From contig JAIOJX010000025.1 in the NCBI GenBank assembly GCA_022376925.1, positions 100,529,608 to 100,593,607 on the forward strand: a stretch of DNA of 64,000 nt, written 5' to 3'. The notes beneath the pieces were generated by a model, which saw nothing but the letters and a program-made list of their open reading frames with translations, was not told where the DNA came from and ran no database searches. The position numbers and the translations under genes were made by a program. This document shows, piece by piece, positions 11,901-22,775 of this stretch (position 1 is the first letter of the stretch; each line of letters starts with the position of its first letter). This DNA is from Tragulus kanchil. Its lineage: Eukaryota; Chordata; Mammalia; Artiodactyla; Tragulidae.

Positions 11901-12706
11901 ATTTTGAGTTTACTTTTGTGTATGGTGCTAAAGAATCTGCTTCTTTTTTTTTGCACATAGCTGTCCAGTTTTTCCAGCACCATAAATTGAAGAGACTGTC
12001 TTTCTTCCACTGTGTAGTCTTTCCTCCTTTGTCGTAACTCAGTGGATCATAGTTGTGCATTTCTGCCTTTTCTGTCCTGTTCCATTTATCTGTATGTCTG
12101 TTTTTGTGCCAGTTTCATACTGTTTTGCGGAACTTAGTATAGTCTGAAGTCAAGAAGCCTGATTCCATGAGATCTGTTTTGTTTTTTTTTTTTTCTCTCC
12201 CTGAAAAGTGTTTGGCTATTTGGGTCTTTTCTGTCTCTATACAAATGTGATTTTGTTGTTGCTGTTGTTCTAATTTCAATGATAAATGACATTGATAATT
12301 TGATAGGGATTGCATTGAATCTATAGAATGCCTTGGGCAGCATAGTTGTTTTGACAACATTGGTTCTTCCAATCCAAGAACATGGTATATATCACCATCT
12401 GTGTCATCTTTGATTTGCTTCATCAGTGTCTTATAATTTTTGGAGTATAGATCTTTTGTCTCCTTAGGTAGGTATATTCCCAGGAATATTATTCATTTTT
12501 GATATGATGATAAATGGAATTGTTACTTTAATTTCTCTTTCTGGTCTTTCTTGTTTTTCATAATCACAAGTTTTTTATTTGGCTTTTTTGATTTTACAGT
12601 TTTGTTGTTTACAGATATGTATAATTCCATATTAGTCATACGTATATCCCATTCCCCCCCATCCCACACCTCTAGGCCATCACATAGCCCCCATGTGTGA
12701 TCCCTT
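8910..12706. repeat. Duplication B, copy 2 (partner 5042-8835)
   Basis: Second copy, continuing naturally into the younger L1 at its right end. It contains unassigned sequence 9589-10665 and old L1 10666-12561. Confidence 0.95.
10666..12561 (-). mobile_element. Old L1, 3' UTR and ORF2 C-terminal part (copy in B2)
   Basis: Same as 6800-8694. It probably continues at 15583-16560 on the far side of the inserted younger L1, because the ORF2 order resumes there with a similar level of decay. Confidence 0.8.
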
Positions 12707-13479
12707 AGACCCACGCCACATAGACAATAGCTATCTTTTTCACCTAAAATAGTACAGGGTACCATGTTGCTCTTTGCATATCTCTCACCCACTTTTCCTT
12801 CTCTCCAATGTCCATAAGTCTGTTCTCTATGACTGTTTTTCCATCGATGCTTTGCATGTGTATTTATCAGTACAGACTTACTAGATTCCATATATATGTG
12901 TTAGTCAACTGTATCTTCCTTCTCTTTTTGGCTTACTTCACTGTGTATAATAGGTTCTGAATTCATCTGTCTCATTAGGGCTGAATCTTCTGCATTTCTT
13001 TTTGTGGCTGAGAAATATTCTGTTGTATATATGTACCAGAGCTTCTTTATCCATTCATTTGTTGATGGACATCTAGGTTGCTTCTGTGATCTAGCTATTT
13101 TATAGAGTGTTGCAATGAACATAGGGGTACCTGTGTCACTTTCAATTTTGATTTCATCAGGGTATAAGCCTAAAAGTGGGATTGCTGGGTCAAATGGTGC
13201 TTCTATACTTAACTTTCTGAGGAATCTCCATACTGTCTTCCATAGTGGTTGTATCAATTTACATTCCCACCAACAATGCAGGAGTGTTCGCTTTTCTCTG
13301 CACCCTCTCCAGCATTTATTGTCTGTAGATTTTTTTGGTGATGGCCATTATGACTGGTGTGAGGTGATATTTACTTGCAGTTTTGCTTTGCATTTCTCTA
13401 ATAATAAGCAATGTTGAGCATCTTTTCATGTGTTTTTTTTGGCCATCTGTATGTCTTCCTTGGATAGATGTCTCTTTAG

Positions 13480-14516
13480 GTCATGCTTCCATTTTTTGAT
13501 TGGGTTGTTTGTTTTTTCAGTATTGAGCTGTCTGAGCCGCTTATATATTTCTGAGATTAGTTTTTTTGTCTGTTGTTTCATTTGCTATTATTTTCTCCCA
13601 TTCTGTGGGTTGTCTGTTCACCTTGTTTATAGTTTCTTCTGTTGTGCAGAAGCTTTTAAGTTTCACTAGGTCCCACACATTTATTTTTGTTTTCATTTCC
13701 ATTTTTCTAGAGGGAAGGGCATAGAAGATCTTGCTTTGATTTATGCCCTTGAGTGTTTTGCCTGTATTCTCCTCCAAAAGTGTTATGGTCTCTGGTCTTA
13801 CATTTAGGTCTTTAATCCATTTTTGAGTTTATCTTTGTGTATGGTGTAAGGGAATGTTCCAACTGCATTCTTCTGCATGTAGCTGTTCAGTTTTCCCAGC
13901 ACCGCTTATTGAAGAGACTGTCTTTGTCCAATTTTAGATTTTTGCCTCCTTTGTCAAAAATAAGATACCCGTAGGTGCTTGGGTTTATCTCTGGGTTCTC
14001 TATCTTTTTCCATTGGTCTATATGTCTGGTTTTGTGCCAGTACCATACTGTCTTGATGACTGTTGCTTTATAGTATAGTCTGAAGTTAGGGAGGCTGATC
14101 CCTCCAGCTCCATTTTTTTTCTCAGGATTGCTTTGGCTATCCGATGTCTTTTGTGTTTCCATATGAACTGTGTTACTTTTGGTCTAATTCTGAGAAGAAT
14201 GTCATTGGTAATTTGATAGGTATTGCATTGAATCTGTAGATGATATTTGATAGTATGGTCATTTTTACGATATTGACTCTTCTGACCCAAGAAAACAGAA
14301 CCTCTCTCCATCTGTTTATGTCGTCTTTGATATCTTTCATCAGTGTCTTGTAATTTTCTGTGTACAGTTCTTTTGTCTCTTTAGGTAGGTTTATTCCTAG
14401 ATATTTTCTCTTAGTTGCAGTGGTGAATGGAATTGCATCCTTGATTTCTCTTTCTGATTTTTCATTGTTTGTGTATAGGAATAGGAGTGATTTCTGTGTA
14501 TTGATTGCACAAAAAT
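13480..14516. repeat. Duplication C, copy 1 (within L1 ORF2)
   Basis: Matches 14546-15582 at an offset of 1,066 bp. Differences seen: cacac versus agcc-type change near 13674/14740, changing one ORF2 residue (V to G). Confidence 0.95.
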
Positions 14517-14545
14517 CTTTGTGTCTACTTTGCATAGATGTTTTA
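14517..14545. repeat. Filler between copies C1 and C2
   Basis: 29 bp that align imperfectly (roughly 80 percent by eye, with gaps) to the bases just upstream of copy 1 (13450-13479), for example gcatagatgttttag against ggatagatgtctctttag. This is an error-rich extension of the duplicate. Confidence 0.65.
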
Positions 14546-15582
14546 GTCATGCTTCCATTTTTTGATTGGGTTGTTTGTTTTTTCAGTATTGAGCTGTCTG
14601 AGCCGCTTATATATTTCTGAGATTAGTTTTTTTGTCTGTTGTTTCATTTGCTATTATTTTCTCCCATTCTGTGGGTTGTCTGTTCACCTTGTTTATAGTT
14701 TCTTCTGTTGTGCAGAAGCTTTTAAGTTTCACTAGGTCCCAGCCATTTATTTTTGTTTTCATTTCCATTTTTCTAGAGGGAAGGGCATAGAAGATCTTGC
14801 TTTGATTTATGCCCTTGAGTGTTTTGCCTGTATTCTCCTCCAAAAGTGTTATGGTCTCTGGTCTTACATTTAGGTCTTTAATCCATTTTTGAGTTTATCT
14901 TTGTGTATGGTGTAAGGGAATGTTCCAACTGCATTCTTCTGCATGTAGCTGTTCAGTTTTCCCAGCACCGCTTATTGAAGAGACTGTCTTTGTCCAATTT
15001 TAGATTTTTGCCTCCTTTGTCAAAAATAAGATACCCGTAGGTGCTTGGGTTTATCTCTGGGTTCTCTATCTTTTTCCATTGGTCTATATGTCTGGTTTTG
15101 TGCCAGTACCATACTGTCTTGATGACTGTTGCTTTATAGTATAGTCTGAAGTTAGGGAGGCTGATCCCTCCAGCTCCATTTTTTTTCTCAGGATTGCTTT
15201 GGCTATCCGATGTCTTTTGTGTTTCCATATGAACTGTGTTACTTTTGGTCTAATTCTGAGAAGAATGTCATTGGTAATTTGATAGGTATTGCATTGAATC
15301 TGTAGATGATATTTGATAGTATGGTCATTTTTACGATATTGACTCTTCTGACCCAAGAAAACAGAACCTCTCTCCATCTGTTTATGTCGTCTTTGATATC
15401 TTTCATCAGTGTCTTGTAATTTTCTGTGTACAGTTCTTTTGTCTCTTTAGGTAGGTTTATTCCTAGATATTTTCTCTTAGTTGCAGTGGTGAATGGAATT
15501 GCATCCTTGATTTCTCTTTCTGATTTTTCATTGTTTGTGTATAGGAATAGGAGTGATTTCTGTGTATTGATTGCACAAAAAT
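14546..15582. repeat. Duplication C, copy 2 (within L1 ORF2)
   Basis: Repeats the ORF2 block of copy 1 in the same orientation, so the same protein segment is met twice when reading the minus strand. Confidence 0.95.
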
Positions 15583-16560
15583 ACAACAGATTTCTGTGTA
15601 TAAATTTTTATCCTGCAACTTTGCCAAATTCATTGCTGAGCTCTAGTAGTTTTCTGGTAGCATCTTTAGGATTTTCTATATATAGTATCATGTCTTCTGC
15701 AGACAATGACTGTTTAACTTCTTCTTTTCCAATTTGGATTCCTTCTCTTTTTCTTCTCTGATTATCATGGCTGGAACTTCCAAAAAAACATGCTGAATTA
15801 AAGGAGTGAGAGCAGACATCCTTGACTTGTTCCTGATGTTAGAAGAAATTCTTTCAGCTTTTCCTGATTGAGAATAATGTTAGCTGTAGGTTTGTCATAT
15901 ATGACCTTTATCATATTGCAGTATGGTCCCTTTACAGCCACTTTCTGGGGAGTTTTTATCATAAATGTGTGTTGAATTTTGTCAAAAAAATTTTCTGCCT
16001 CTACTGAGCTGATCATATGGTTATTAATTTGTTGATGTGATGTCTCACACTGAATGATTTGAAGATACTGAAAAATGCTTGCATCTCTGGAATAAATCTC
16101 ACTTGATCTTGGTGTATCTTTTTAATATCTTGTTGAACTCAGAATGCTAGTATTTTGTTGATGATTTTTGCATCTATATTCATCAGTGTTAATGACCTAT
16201 AATTTTCTTTTTTGAGGTAACTTTGTCCGATTTGTATGAGGGTGATGGTGGCCTTACAGAATAAGTTTGGAAGTACTCCTTCTGCTGCAATTTTTTGGGA
16301 ATACTTTCAGAAGGATACATGTTAACTCTTTTATAAATGTTTGACAGTATTCACCTGTGAAGTTATCTGGTCCTGGACTATTGTTTGGGAGTTTTTGAAC
16401 ATAGGTTCAATTGTAGCACTTGTAATTGGTCCGTTCACATTTTCTCTTTCTTCCTGATTCAGTTCTCTTTGTAAGAATGTATCCATTTCTTCCAGGCTGT
16501 CCATTCTAATGGCATATAGATGTTTTCAGTCTCTTATGATCTTTTATATTTCTTACCTCT
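15583..16560 (-). mobile_element. Old L1 ORF2, reverse-transcriptase region, decayed
   Basis: Minus-strand ORF2 continues upstream: the frame 15798-16016 has the pattern around FDKIQHTFMIKTPQ, YDKPTANIILN and SGTSQGCLLSLL. The catalytic box that is FADD in functional L1 reads S-A-E-D here (codons at 15692-15703), so two of its four residues are changed. Stops and frameshifts elsewhere confirm that the element is dead. Probably the continuation of the L1 at 10666-12561. Confidence 0.8.
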
Positions 16561-16569
16561 CCCTGTTCT

Positions 16570-17376
16570 GAAGCTGCTCCTGGATAAGACCAGTTACTCC
16601 ACCTATGCACGAGACTCCATTTCCTATTATGCACTCAAAAACATTGTTCTGCTTCCCCTCCATTGTCACTTTTTTCCTTAGCAAATAAACATGTTATTAT
16701 TTTCTCATAATCACCACTACCATCATCATTAAAACCGTAGTTATTCTCCTTTCCTATCCAAAAACTGCTCCAACTACTCAAAGAGAGTTTCTAGGGTGTC
16801 TCTTCAATTCTTTTACTCTAAATCCTTCTTTAACATACTTCAGTCAGACTTTCATTTCTATCATTACCAAAACTTCTCTTGTTAAATTCATGGATGATGT
16901 CCATTTTGCTAAATCACATAACTTCGCCTCAGTCTTAGACTTACCAGACCATCAGCAGTCTTTGATAGAGTTTAACACACCCTCCTGGAAACATCTTCTT
17001 TACTTGATTTCTAAGACATCAGACTGTATTGGTCATCTTGTTTTTCTCTGGCTCTCTTCCTATCTGATTTGCTCTTTCTCCTCACTTCTACAGGTTCTCA
17101 ATGAGGTAGTATGGCAGGGAAGACTTGGTATTCCTCTTTTGTCTATCCTCACATCCATGATTATCTCACTCAGTCTGGTGGCTTTAAATACCACATAAAA
17201 CGTTGATAACTGTCAAAAGTATATCTCCATCTGAGACTTCTCCCTTACCCTCCAGAGTATGTCTAATTGTCTACATGGTGCCTATCAGGAACTCAGTTTT
17301 TAATGTGGTAAGTTTATAATGACTGATAGTCTCAAATCCAAATCTCCTCCTCTAGCCTTTCCTCAATTCAATATAG
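16570..17376 (+). mobile_element. L2 LINE, part 1
   Basis: Diverged pyrimidine-rich L2 ORF/3' region in sense orientation (ctctggctctcttcctatctg, ctcctcacttctacaggttc). It is interrupted by a BovB at 17377 and resumes at about 18923. Confidence 0.55.
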
Positions 17377-18922
17377 GTTGTTCAGTTGTTCAGTCATTGA
17401 GACCCCATGAACTGCCACACACCAGGCTTCCCTGTGCTTCAGTATCTCCTGGAGTTTGCACAAGCTCATGTCCATTGAGTCGGGTGATGCCATCCAGCCA
17501 TCTCACCCTCTGTCATCCCCTTTTCCTCCTACCCTCAGTCTTTCACATCATCAAGGTCTTTCCCAGTGAGTCAGCCCTTTGTATCAGGTGGCCAAAGTAT
17601 TGGAGCTTCAGCATCAGCCCTTCCAATGAATATTCAGGGTTGATTTCCTTTAGGATTGACTGATTTGATTTCTTTGCTGTTCAAGGGATGCTCAAGACTA
17701 TTCTCCATCACTGAAATTTTCTTTTCATAATTTTTTTAAGACCAAAACAACTTTGTATTGGCAGTAAATCCAGTTAACAATGTTCCAGCACAAGGGATTA
17801 AAAGTGTCAGTTCTTCAGTGCTCAGCTTTCTTCATGGTCCAACTCTCACATCCATACCTGACTACTTGAAAAACCATAGCTTTGACTATATGGACGTTAG
17901 TTGAAAAAGTGATGTCTCTGCTTCTTAATAGGCTGTCTAGGCTTATCATAGGTTTTCTTCCAAGAAGCTCGTGCCTTTTCATTTCATGGCTGTGGTCACT
18001 GTCCACATTTGCTATGAAGTGATGAGACTGGATGCCATCGTGTTCCTATTTTGAATGTTGGGCTTTAAGTCAAATTTTTCATTCTCCTTTTTTACCCTTA
18101 TCAAGAGACTCTTTAGTTCTTCTTTCTGCCATTAAAGTGATATCATCTGCATATCTGGGGTTGTGATATTTCTCTTGGCAGTCTTGATTCCAGCTTGCAA
18201 TTCATCTACCTTAGCATTTCACATGATGTACTCTGCATATAAGCTAACGATGCAGGATGACAGTATACAGTCTTAACATATTCCTTTCCCAATTTTAAAC
18301 CAGTCTTTTGTCCCATTCTGTTTCTGAATGTTGCTTCTTGACCTGCATACAGGTTTCTCAAGAGACAGGTAAAGTGGTCTGGTATTCCCATCTTTTTAAG
18401 AAATTTTCACAGTCTGTTGTGATCCACACAGTCCAAGGCTTTAGTGTAGTCAGCGAAAAAAAAATTATTTTTTAAATTTCTTTGTTTTTTCTGTGATCAA
18501 GTGGATGTTGACAATTTGAACTCTTAATTCCTATCTTTTCTAAGTCCACCTTATACATCTGGAAATTCTTGGCTTACATACTGTTGAAGCCTAGCTTGAA
18601 GAATTTTGAGCATGAACTTACTGGCATGTGAAATTAGTGCTGTTTTGTGGTAGTTTGAACATTCGTTGGCATTGCCATTCTTCAGGAATGGAATAAAAAC
18701 TGACCTTTTCCAGTCCTGTGTCCACTGTTGTTTTCCAAATTTACTGGCATATTGAGTGTGACACTTTAACAGCATCTTTAGGATCTGAAATAGCTCATCT
18801 GGAATTCAATCACCTCCATGAGCTTTGGTCATAGTGATGCTCCCAGAGGCCCACTTGATTTCATACTCCAGGATGTCTGACTCTAGGTGAGTGACACACC
18901 ATAGTGGTTATCTAGATCAGTA
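17377..18922 (-). mobile_element. BovB (RTE-clade) LINE, 3' part
   Basis: The complement of the BovB 3' end begins at 17377 (ttgttcagttgttcagtcat), the tail shared with Bov-tA SINEs. Minus-strand frames match BovB reverse transcriptase in order: 18551-18775 has QQWTQDWKRSVFIPFLKNG and LISHASKFMLKILQARLQQY; 18206-18391 has MGIPDHFTCLLRNLYAGQEAT; 17815-18006 has VRYGCESWTMKKAEH. A YADD catalytic motif can be read at 18142-18153. Several frameshifts separate these blocks and the 5' part is missing, so it is an inactive 5'-truncated copy. A stretch of about 60 bp near 17722-17785 does not look like BovB and may be a small insertion. Confidence 0.9.
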
Positions 18923-19107
18923 ATTAAATGGATCTAATTACTGAGGTCAAACCCTTTAGTAGCACTATTTTCTTGTCTTCTCTCACACTGCCCATCCAGT
19001 CTATGAGCTAATCCCATTACAACTACCTTAGAAGAATATTCAGAATCCAACCACTTTAACCACCTCCATGACCTACACTTTACCCTAAACTTTGTCCATC
19101 TCAAGCT
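18923..19107 (+). mobile_element. L2 LINE, part 2
   Basis: L2-like sequence between the BovB and the Bov-tA insertions, in the same orientation as parts 1 and 3. Confidence 0.45.
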
Positions 19108-19308
19108 TACTCATCGTGTCTGTCTCTGTGTGACCTGTTGGTCTATAGCCTGCCAGGCTGCACTGTCTGTGGGATTTCTCAGGCAAAAATACTGGAGTGG
19201 GTTGCTATTTCCTTCTCCGAGGATCGGCCCAACCCAGGTATCTAGCCTGAATCTCCTGTGTCTCCCGCATATGAGGTAGATTCTTTACCCCCTAAGCCAT
19301 CAAGTTTG
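19108..19308 (-). repeat. Bov-tA SINE
   Basis: Complement of a full-length but diverged Bov-tA (cgtgtctgtctctgtgtgac, tagcctgccaggctg, aatactggagtgggttgc, ccctaagccatcaag). Confidence 0.85.
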
Positions 19309-19945
19309 AATTACTGAAATAACTTTGGAGATGGTTTCCCTCCTTAAAACTTTATTCTCTTTAATCCCTTCTCTAGAGAGGAGCCAGAATGGTCCTGTGA
19401 AAACATAAGTTAGATGTTATCACTCCTCTGATCCAAGCCTCCAGTGGCTTCCAATCCTGTTCAGAGTAAGAGCTTTCATCTTGCAAGGTTCTACAAGACC
19501 TTGCATGGTCTGGTCCCCTCTTACTGTTACCTCTCTGACTTCCTCATCTCTCTCCTTCCACTCATTTTGTTCCAACTCTTGCTCAAATTCACAGTCATCC
19601 ACATGTATCAGGGCATTTGCACATAATTCTCTCATATTAATGTCTCTCTCCTTTTCACCCCACATTGGCATGGTTTGTTTTCTCACCTTTGGTTTTCACC
19701 CACATGTCATCTTTTCAGTGAGAGCATGTTTAACTACAACACCCCTTCTTGGACACTGTTCCTGCCTCACTTGTCACCCCAGCATTTATCATAAGAAAAT
19801 TCAGTCTAATCTTATTTAGTTTACTGTCAGTCTCCTCTACTGGGACATAAGGTCCATGAGAGCTGGTGCTTTGTCCACATCCTCAGTGCTTAGGATGTTG
19901 CTGGGCAAAGAGTAGACACTCAGCAAACATCTGATTAATGAAAGA
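19309..19945 (+). mobile_element. L2 LINE, part 3 with 3' end
   Basis: Good L2 3' region: gatccaagcctccagtggct, gttctacaagaccttgcatg, ggtccatgagagctggtgc, then the terminal gtagacactcagcaaacat and a tgaatga-like end. Confidence 0.8.
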
Positions 19946-20350
19946 TAAAATTAATGCATTCATGAACAAATGTAAAACAAGAAAAATTTGTAAATGCCAG
20001 TTTAAGCAAATTTAAATTTATTTACTGAAAAATTTCTCAGGGCTTTCTGATTTGATAATGGAGTTTATGCATCTCCTGGAGGAAGGTATGGCAGATAAAA
20101 TTCCTGATGTTTCTCATACACATTTGATCACTGGCCTCTCTGGATATCTTTTGAGATGTGATTTTTAGACCTGTTCTACTCTAAATATAGTTTGTAGACC
20201 AGTGCTTTTTCAGAAATTATTCCTTATGTGCAATGAGAACAATGTAGAAATTGAGAGTAAAATATTTAGAAGATTTCATTGTTACTTGACATTGGTGTGA
20301 AGAGCACTGTCAGTGGGCTTGTGTTACTTTCTTTTCTCATTTCATTTTTC
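19946..20350. other. Unassigned sequence
   Basis: AT-rich, no gene and no repeat recognised. Confidence 0.5.
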
Positions 20351-20642
20351 TAGTAATTCATGATTATTTTTTAAAATTATTTTTAATAGAGTAATGGCTT
20401 TACAATGCTGTGTCAGTTTCTGCCATACAGGAAAGTAAATCAGCCTCAAGTGCACACCTGTCCCCTCCCTCTTGAACTTCCCTCTCACCCTCCCCATCCC
20501 ACCCCTCTAGATTGTCCCAATGCACCAGGTTCAGTCCCCTGTGTTAGCAGCTTCCCATTAGCTATTTTACATATGGTAGTGTTTCAACACTGCTCTCTCA
20601 ATTGGTCCACCCTCTCCTTCCACTGTGTCCACAAATCTGACC
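20351..20642 (-). mobile_element. L1 3' UTR, main part of a twin-primed insertion
   Basis: Complement of the L1 3' end (A-tail side near 20360, then gctttacaatgctgtgtcag and a C-rich tract). Its upstream edge at about 20642 abuts L1 sequence in the opposite orientation. Confidence 0.75.
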
Positions 20643-20772
20643 TTTATGTCTGTCGAATAAAGTTAAGTCAGAAAAAGAAAAACAAATATTGTATATTAAT
20701 GCATATATATGGACTCTATAAAAATGGTACTGATGAACCTGTTTGCAAGGCAGTAATAGAGATGCAGATATC
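20643..20772 (+). mobile_element. Inverted 5' part of the same L1 insertion
   Basis: Sense-strand L1 3' UTR sequence (atgcatatatatggactcta, aaaatggtactgatgaacct) matching 34813-34885. In L1 order it is adjacent to the segment at 20351-20642, which is what twin priming predicts. Confidence 0.7.
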
Positions 20773-21300
20773 ATTATATTTTTCAACAGTATCTATTCAT
20801 GACAGATTAAAAATAATAAAAGAAAAAACGTGCTTCCTTACCAAAGATAATTTGAGAAGCAGTTTCTTAAAGCACACTTTGGAAAACATAAGTTAAAGTC
20901 TAAAAATATTTTTTTAAAAAGCACTGTGAGATCCAGCTGCCACTTTTGTTTCTGGGATTTCTTGCCATTTCTCCAGTTGCATGCTATATGCCAATTTAGT
21001 CAACTTGCTTTTCTGTGCCTCACGTTTATCCAGCTGTTTATTTGCACAATGATCCTTTGTCCTGCTTACCTTCCTGGGGCACTTTTCTTTATCCTTCCAG
21101 ACCCAGCTCCAAAGGCTGGTTCTGTTTGGAAAAAAAAAAAAAAAAAAAACCTCAGGTTCCCCTACTCAGATCTGTGTTGCCTCTCTGTGCTTCCAAGGCA
21201 TTTTGGTAACCTTATCCCAAAGTTGATTCTACTCTCTTGAATTATTATTTTTTTTCCACAAACATGCATTGGTCACCTGCAGTATGTAAATGATTTATAG
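20773..21300. other. Mostly unassigned; possible MIR fragment and a poly-A tract
   Basis: A MIR-like stretch on the plus strand lies near 20940-21030 (gtcaacttgcttttctgtgc, ctcacgtttatcc). A 20-base A-run occupies 21130-21149 with no recognisable element in front of it. No gene. Confidence 0.45.
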
Positions 21301-21438
21301 CTGGGGTCCCCAAACTCCGAGGATGCCTAACGATCTTAAGGGAAGTGATGTAAAAATAGTAGAAGTGGAATATACTTGAATCATCCTGAAACCATCCCTT
21401 CACCCAATCTCTGGTGCCAAGAAGGTTGGGGACTGCTG
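21301..21438. mobile_element. hAT-type MITE
   Basis: Terminal inverted repeats: left ctggggtccccaa, right ttggggactgctg. Flanked by an imperfect 8-9 bp target duplication, gatttatag (21292-21300) and gatctatag (21438-21446). The length of 138 bp and the TSD size fit a non-autonomous hAT element with an internal deletion. Confidence 0.7.
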
Positions 21439-21544
21439 ATCTATAGTCTCACTAGTAGATATTATAAATAAGTCCAAATTTTTGCTCTTGGGAGTTCACT
21501 CTCTAGCAAACACAACATTGTCTACTAAATAAGTATTCAGAGTA

Positions 21545-21852
21545 TATTGTTTAACACATTTAATAAGACATAATTCTCATACAGTATAACTCATATGACT
21601 AATTCTGTGGTCTTTAATGTGTTCACAGAGTTGTATATCCATCACCACAATCAATTTTAGACTATTTTCATCATTTCCCTAAACATGGACTCATCAGGAG
21701 TCTATTCCTTTCCCTCTCACCTGACACCTCAACCCTGAGCACCACTGATCTCCTTTCCATTTCTATATGATTGCCTGATCTGGACTTTCCTGCATAAACT
21801 GAAGTATACTCTCTGTCTCTCTTGCTCGCTTGCTCTCTCTCACACACATGCA

Positions 21853-21921
<69 letters not shown>

Positions 21922-22099
21922 CACATACATATATATACACGCCAGTCTTCTTTCACTTAGAATATTTTCCAAGATTCAACCACATTGCAGCATGTATCAG
22001 TACTTTATTCCTTTTTATTGCCAAATAATACTCCATCGCATGGATATACCATATTTTATTTATTCATTCATGAGGTTATGGACATTTAGTTTTTTTGTG
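21545..22099 (-). mobile_element. Old L1 (L1M-type) 3' end
   Basis: Complement of an old mammalian L1 3' region: ttcacagagttgtatatcca, catcaccacaatc, agcatgtatcagtactttat, ccattcatgaggttatggac. Contains a microsatellite (21808-21940) and is cut by a Bov-tA at 22100. Confidence 0.8.
21808..21940. repeat. Compound microsatellite (CT)n(AT)n(AC)n
   Basis: Uninterrupted CT dinucleotides to about 21888, then alternating TA to about 21914, then mixed acac/atac. Long pure tracts suggest it is polymorphic. Confidence 0.95.
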
Positions 22100-22303
22100 G
22101 GCTTCCCTGTTGGTTCAGACAGTAAAAAGTCTGCCTGCAGTGCAGGAGACCCAAGTTCAATCCCTGGATCAAGAAGAGCCCCTGGAGAGGGGTATGGAAA
22201 CCCACTCCAATATTCTTGCTTGGAAAATCCCATGGACGGAGGAGCTTGGTGAGCTAGAGTCCATGGGGTTGCAAAGAGTCAGACACAACTGAATGACTAA
22301 TGC
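22100..22303 (+). repeat. Bov-tA SINE, full length
   Basis: Starts gggcttccctgttggttcag and ends agagtcagacacaactgaat. Inserted in the L1M, which resumes at 22304. Confidence 0.95.
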
Positions 22304-22436
22304 TGATTAGTTTGTTTCTACTTTTTGGCTATTAAAAATAATACTGTTCTGAATACTCATGTACAAAGTTTTGCATGGAAATATGTTCTCAGTTCTCTGG
22401 AGTATATACGTAAAAGGGGAATTGCTGGGCCACACA
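22304..22436 (-). mobile_element. Old L1 continuation
   Basis: Complement of L1 ORF2 end: ctactttttggctattaaaa, gaattgctgggccacacagt. Confidence 0.75.
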
Positions 22437-22468
22437 GTATAATAGGTTAAATCATGCCCCCTGAAAGA

Positions 22469-22592
22469 TAAGGGATTGCCTTGTAGCTCAGCTGGTAAAG
22501 AATCCACCTGCAATGCAGGAGACCCTAGTGCAATTGCTGGGCTGGGAAGTTCTCCAGGAGCAGGGACAGGCTACCTGCTCTAGTATTCTTGG
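22469..22592 (+). repeat. Bov-tA SINE, 3'-truncated
   Basis: Head ttgccttgtagctcagctgg through the body to ctctagtattcttggg, then directly followed by another Bov-tA head. Confidence 0.85.
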
Positions 22593-22775
22593 GCATTCCT
22601 GGTGGTAAAGAATATGCCTAAAATGCAGGAGACCTGGGTTTGATCCCTGGATTGAACACATCCCCTAAGAAGGGAAAGGCTTCCCACTCCAGTATTCTTG
22701 AATGGAGAATTCCATGGCTTGTCCATGGGTCACAAAGTGTCAGACACAACTGAGAGAGTTTCACTTTCACAAAAG
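22593..22775 (+). repeat. Bov-tA SINE
   Basis: Second Bov-tA in tandem, lacking the first bases of the head (cattcctggtggtaaagaat) and ending in gtgtcagacacaactgag. Confidence 0.9.

Larger units (their letters stand above)
12562..15582 (-). mobile_element. Younger L1, 5'-truncated, inserted in old L1
   Basis: Minus-strand L1 with its 3' end at about 12562 (T-rich start, C-rich 3' UTR block to about 12700). The frame 12901-13257 encodes the ORF2 C-terminus ([40 protein letters not shown]). Frames 13541-13777, 13887-14162 and 14173-14550 give successive upstream ORF2 blocks, including [19 protein letters not shown]. Frames are longer and better preserved than in the flanking L1. A stretch of about 1,037 bp is present twice in tandem, so the real element is probably about 1 kb shorter. 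The left boundary is clear. The right boundary with the older L1 is approximate. Confidence 0.8.

Noticed and set aside
20405..20896. 163-codon plus-strand open frame
   Set aside because: Spans both halves of the twin-primed L1 3' UTR, which is non-coding.
21808..21940. Regulatory Z-DNA or promoter element
   Set aside because: A compound dinucleotide microsatellite explains it and there is no gene next to it.
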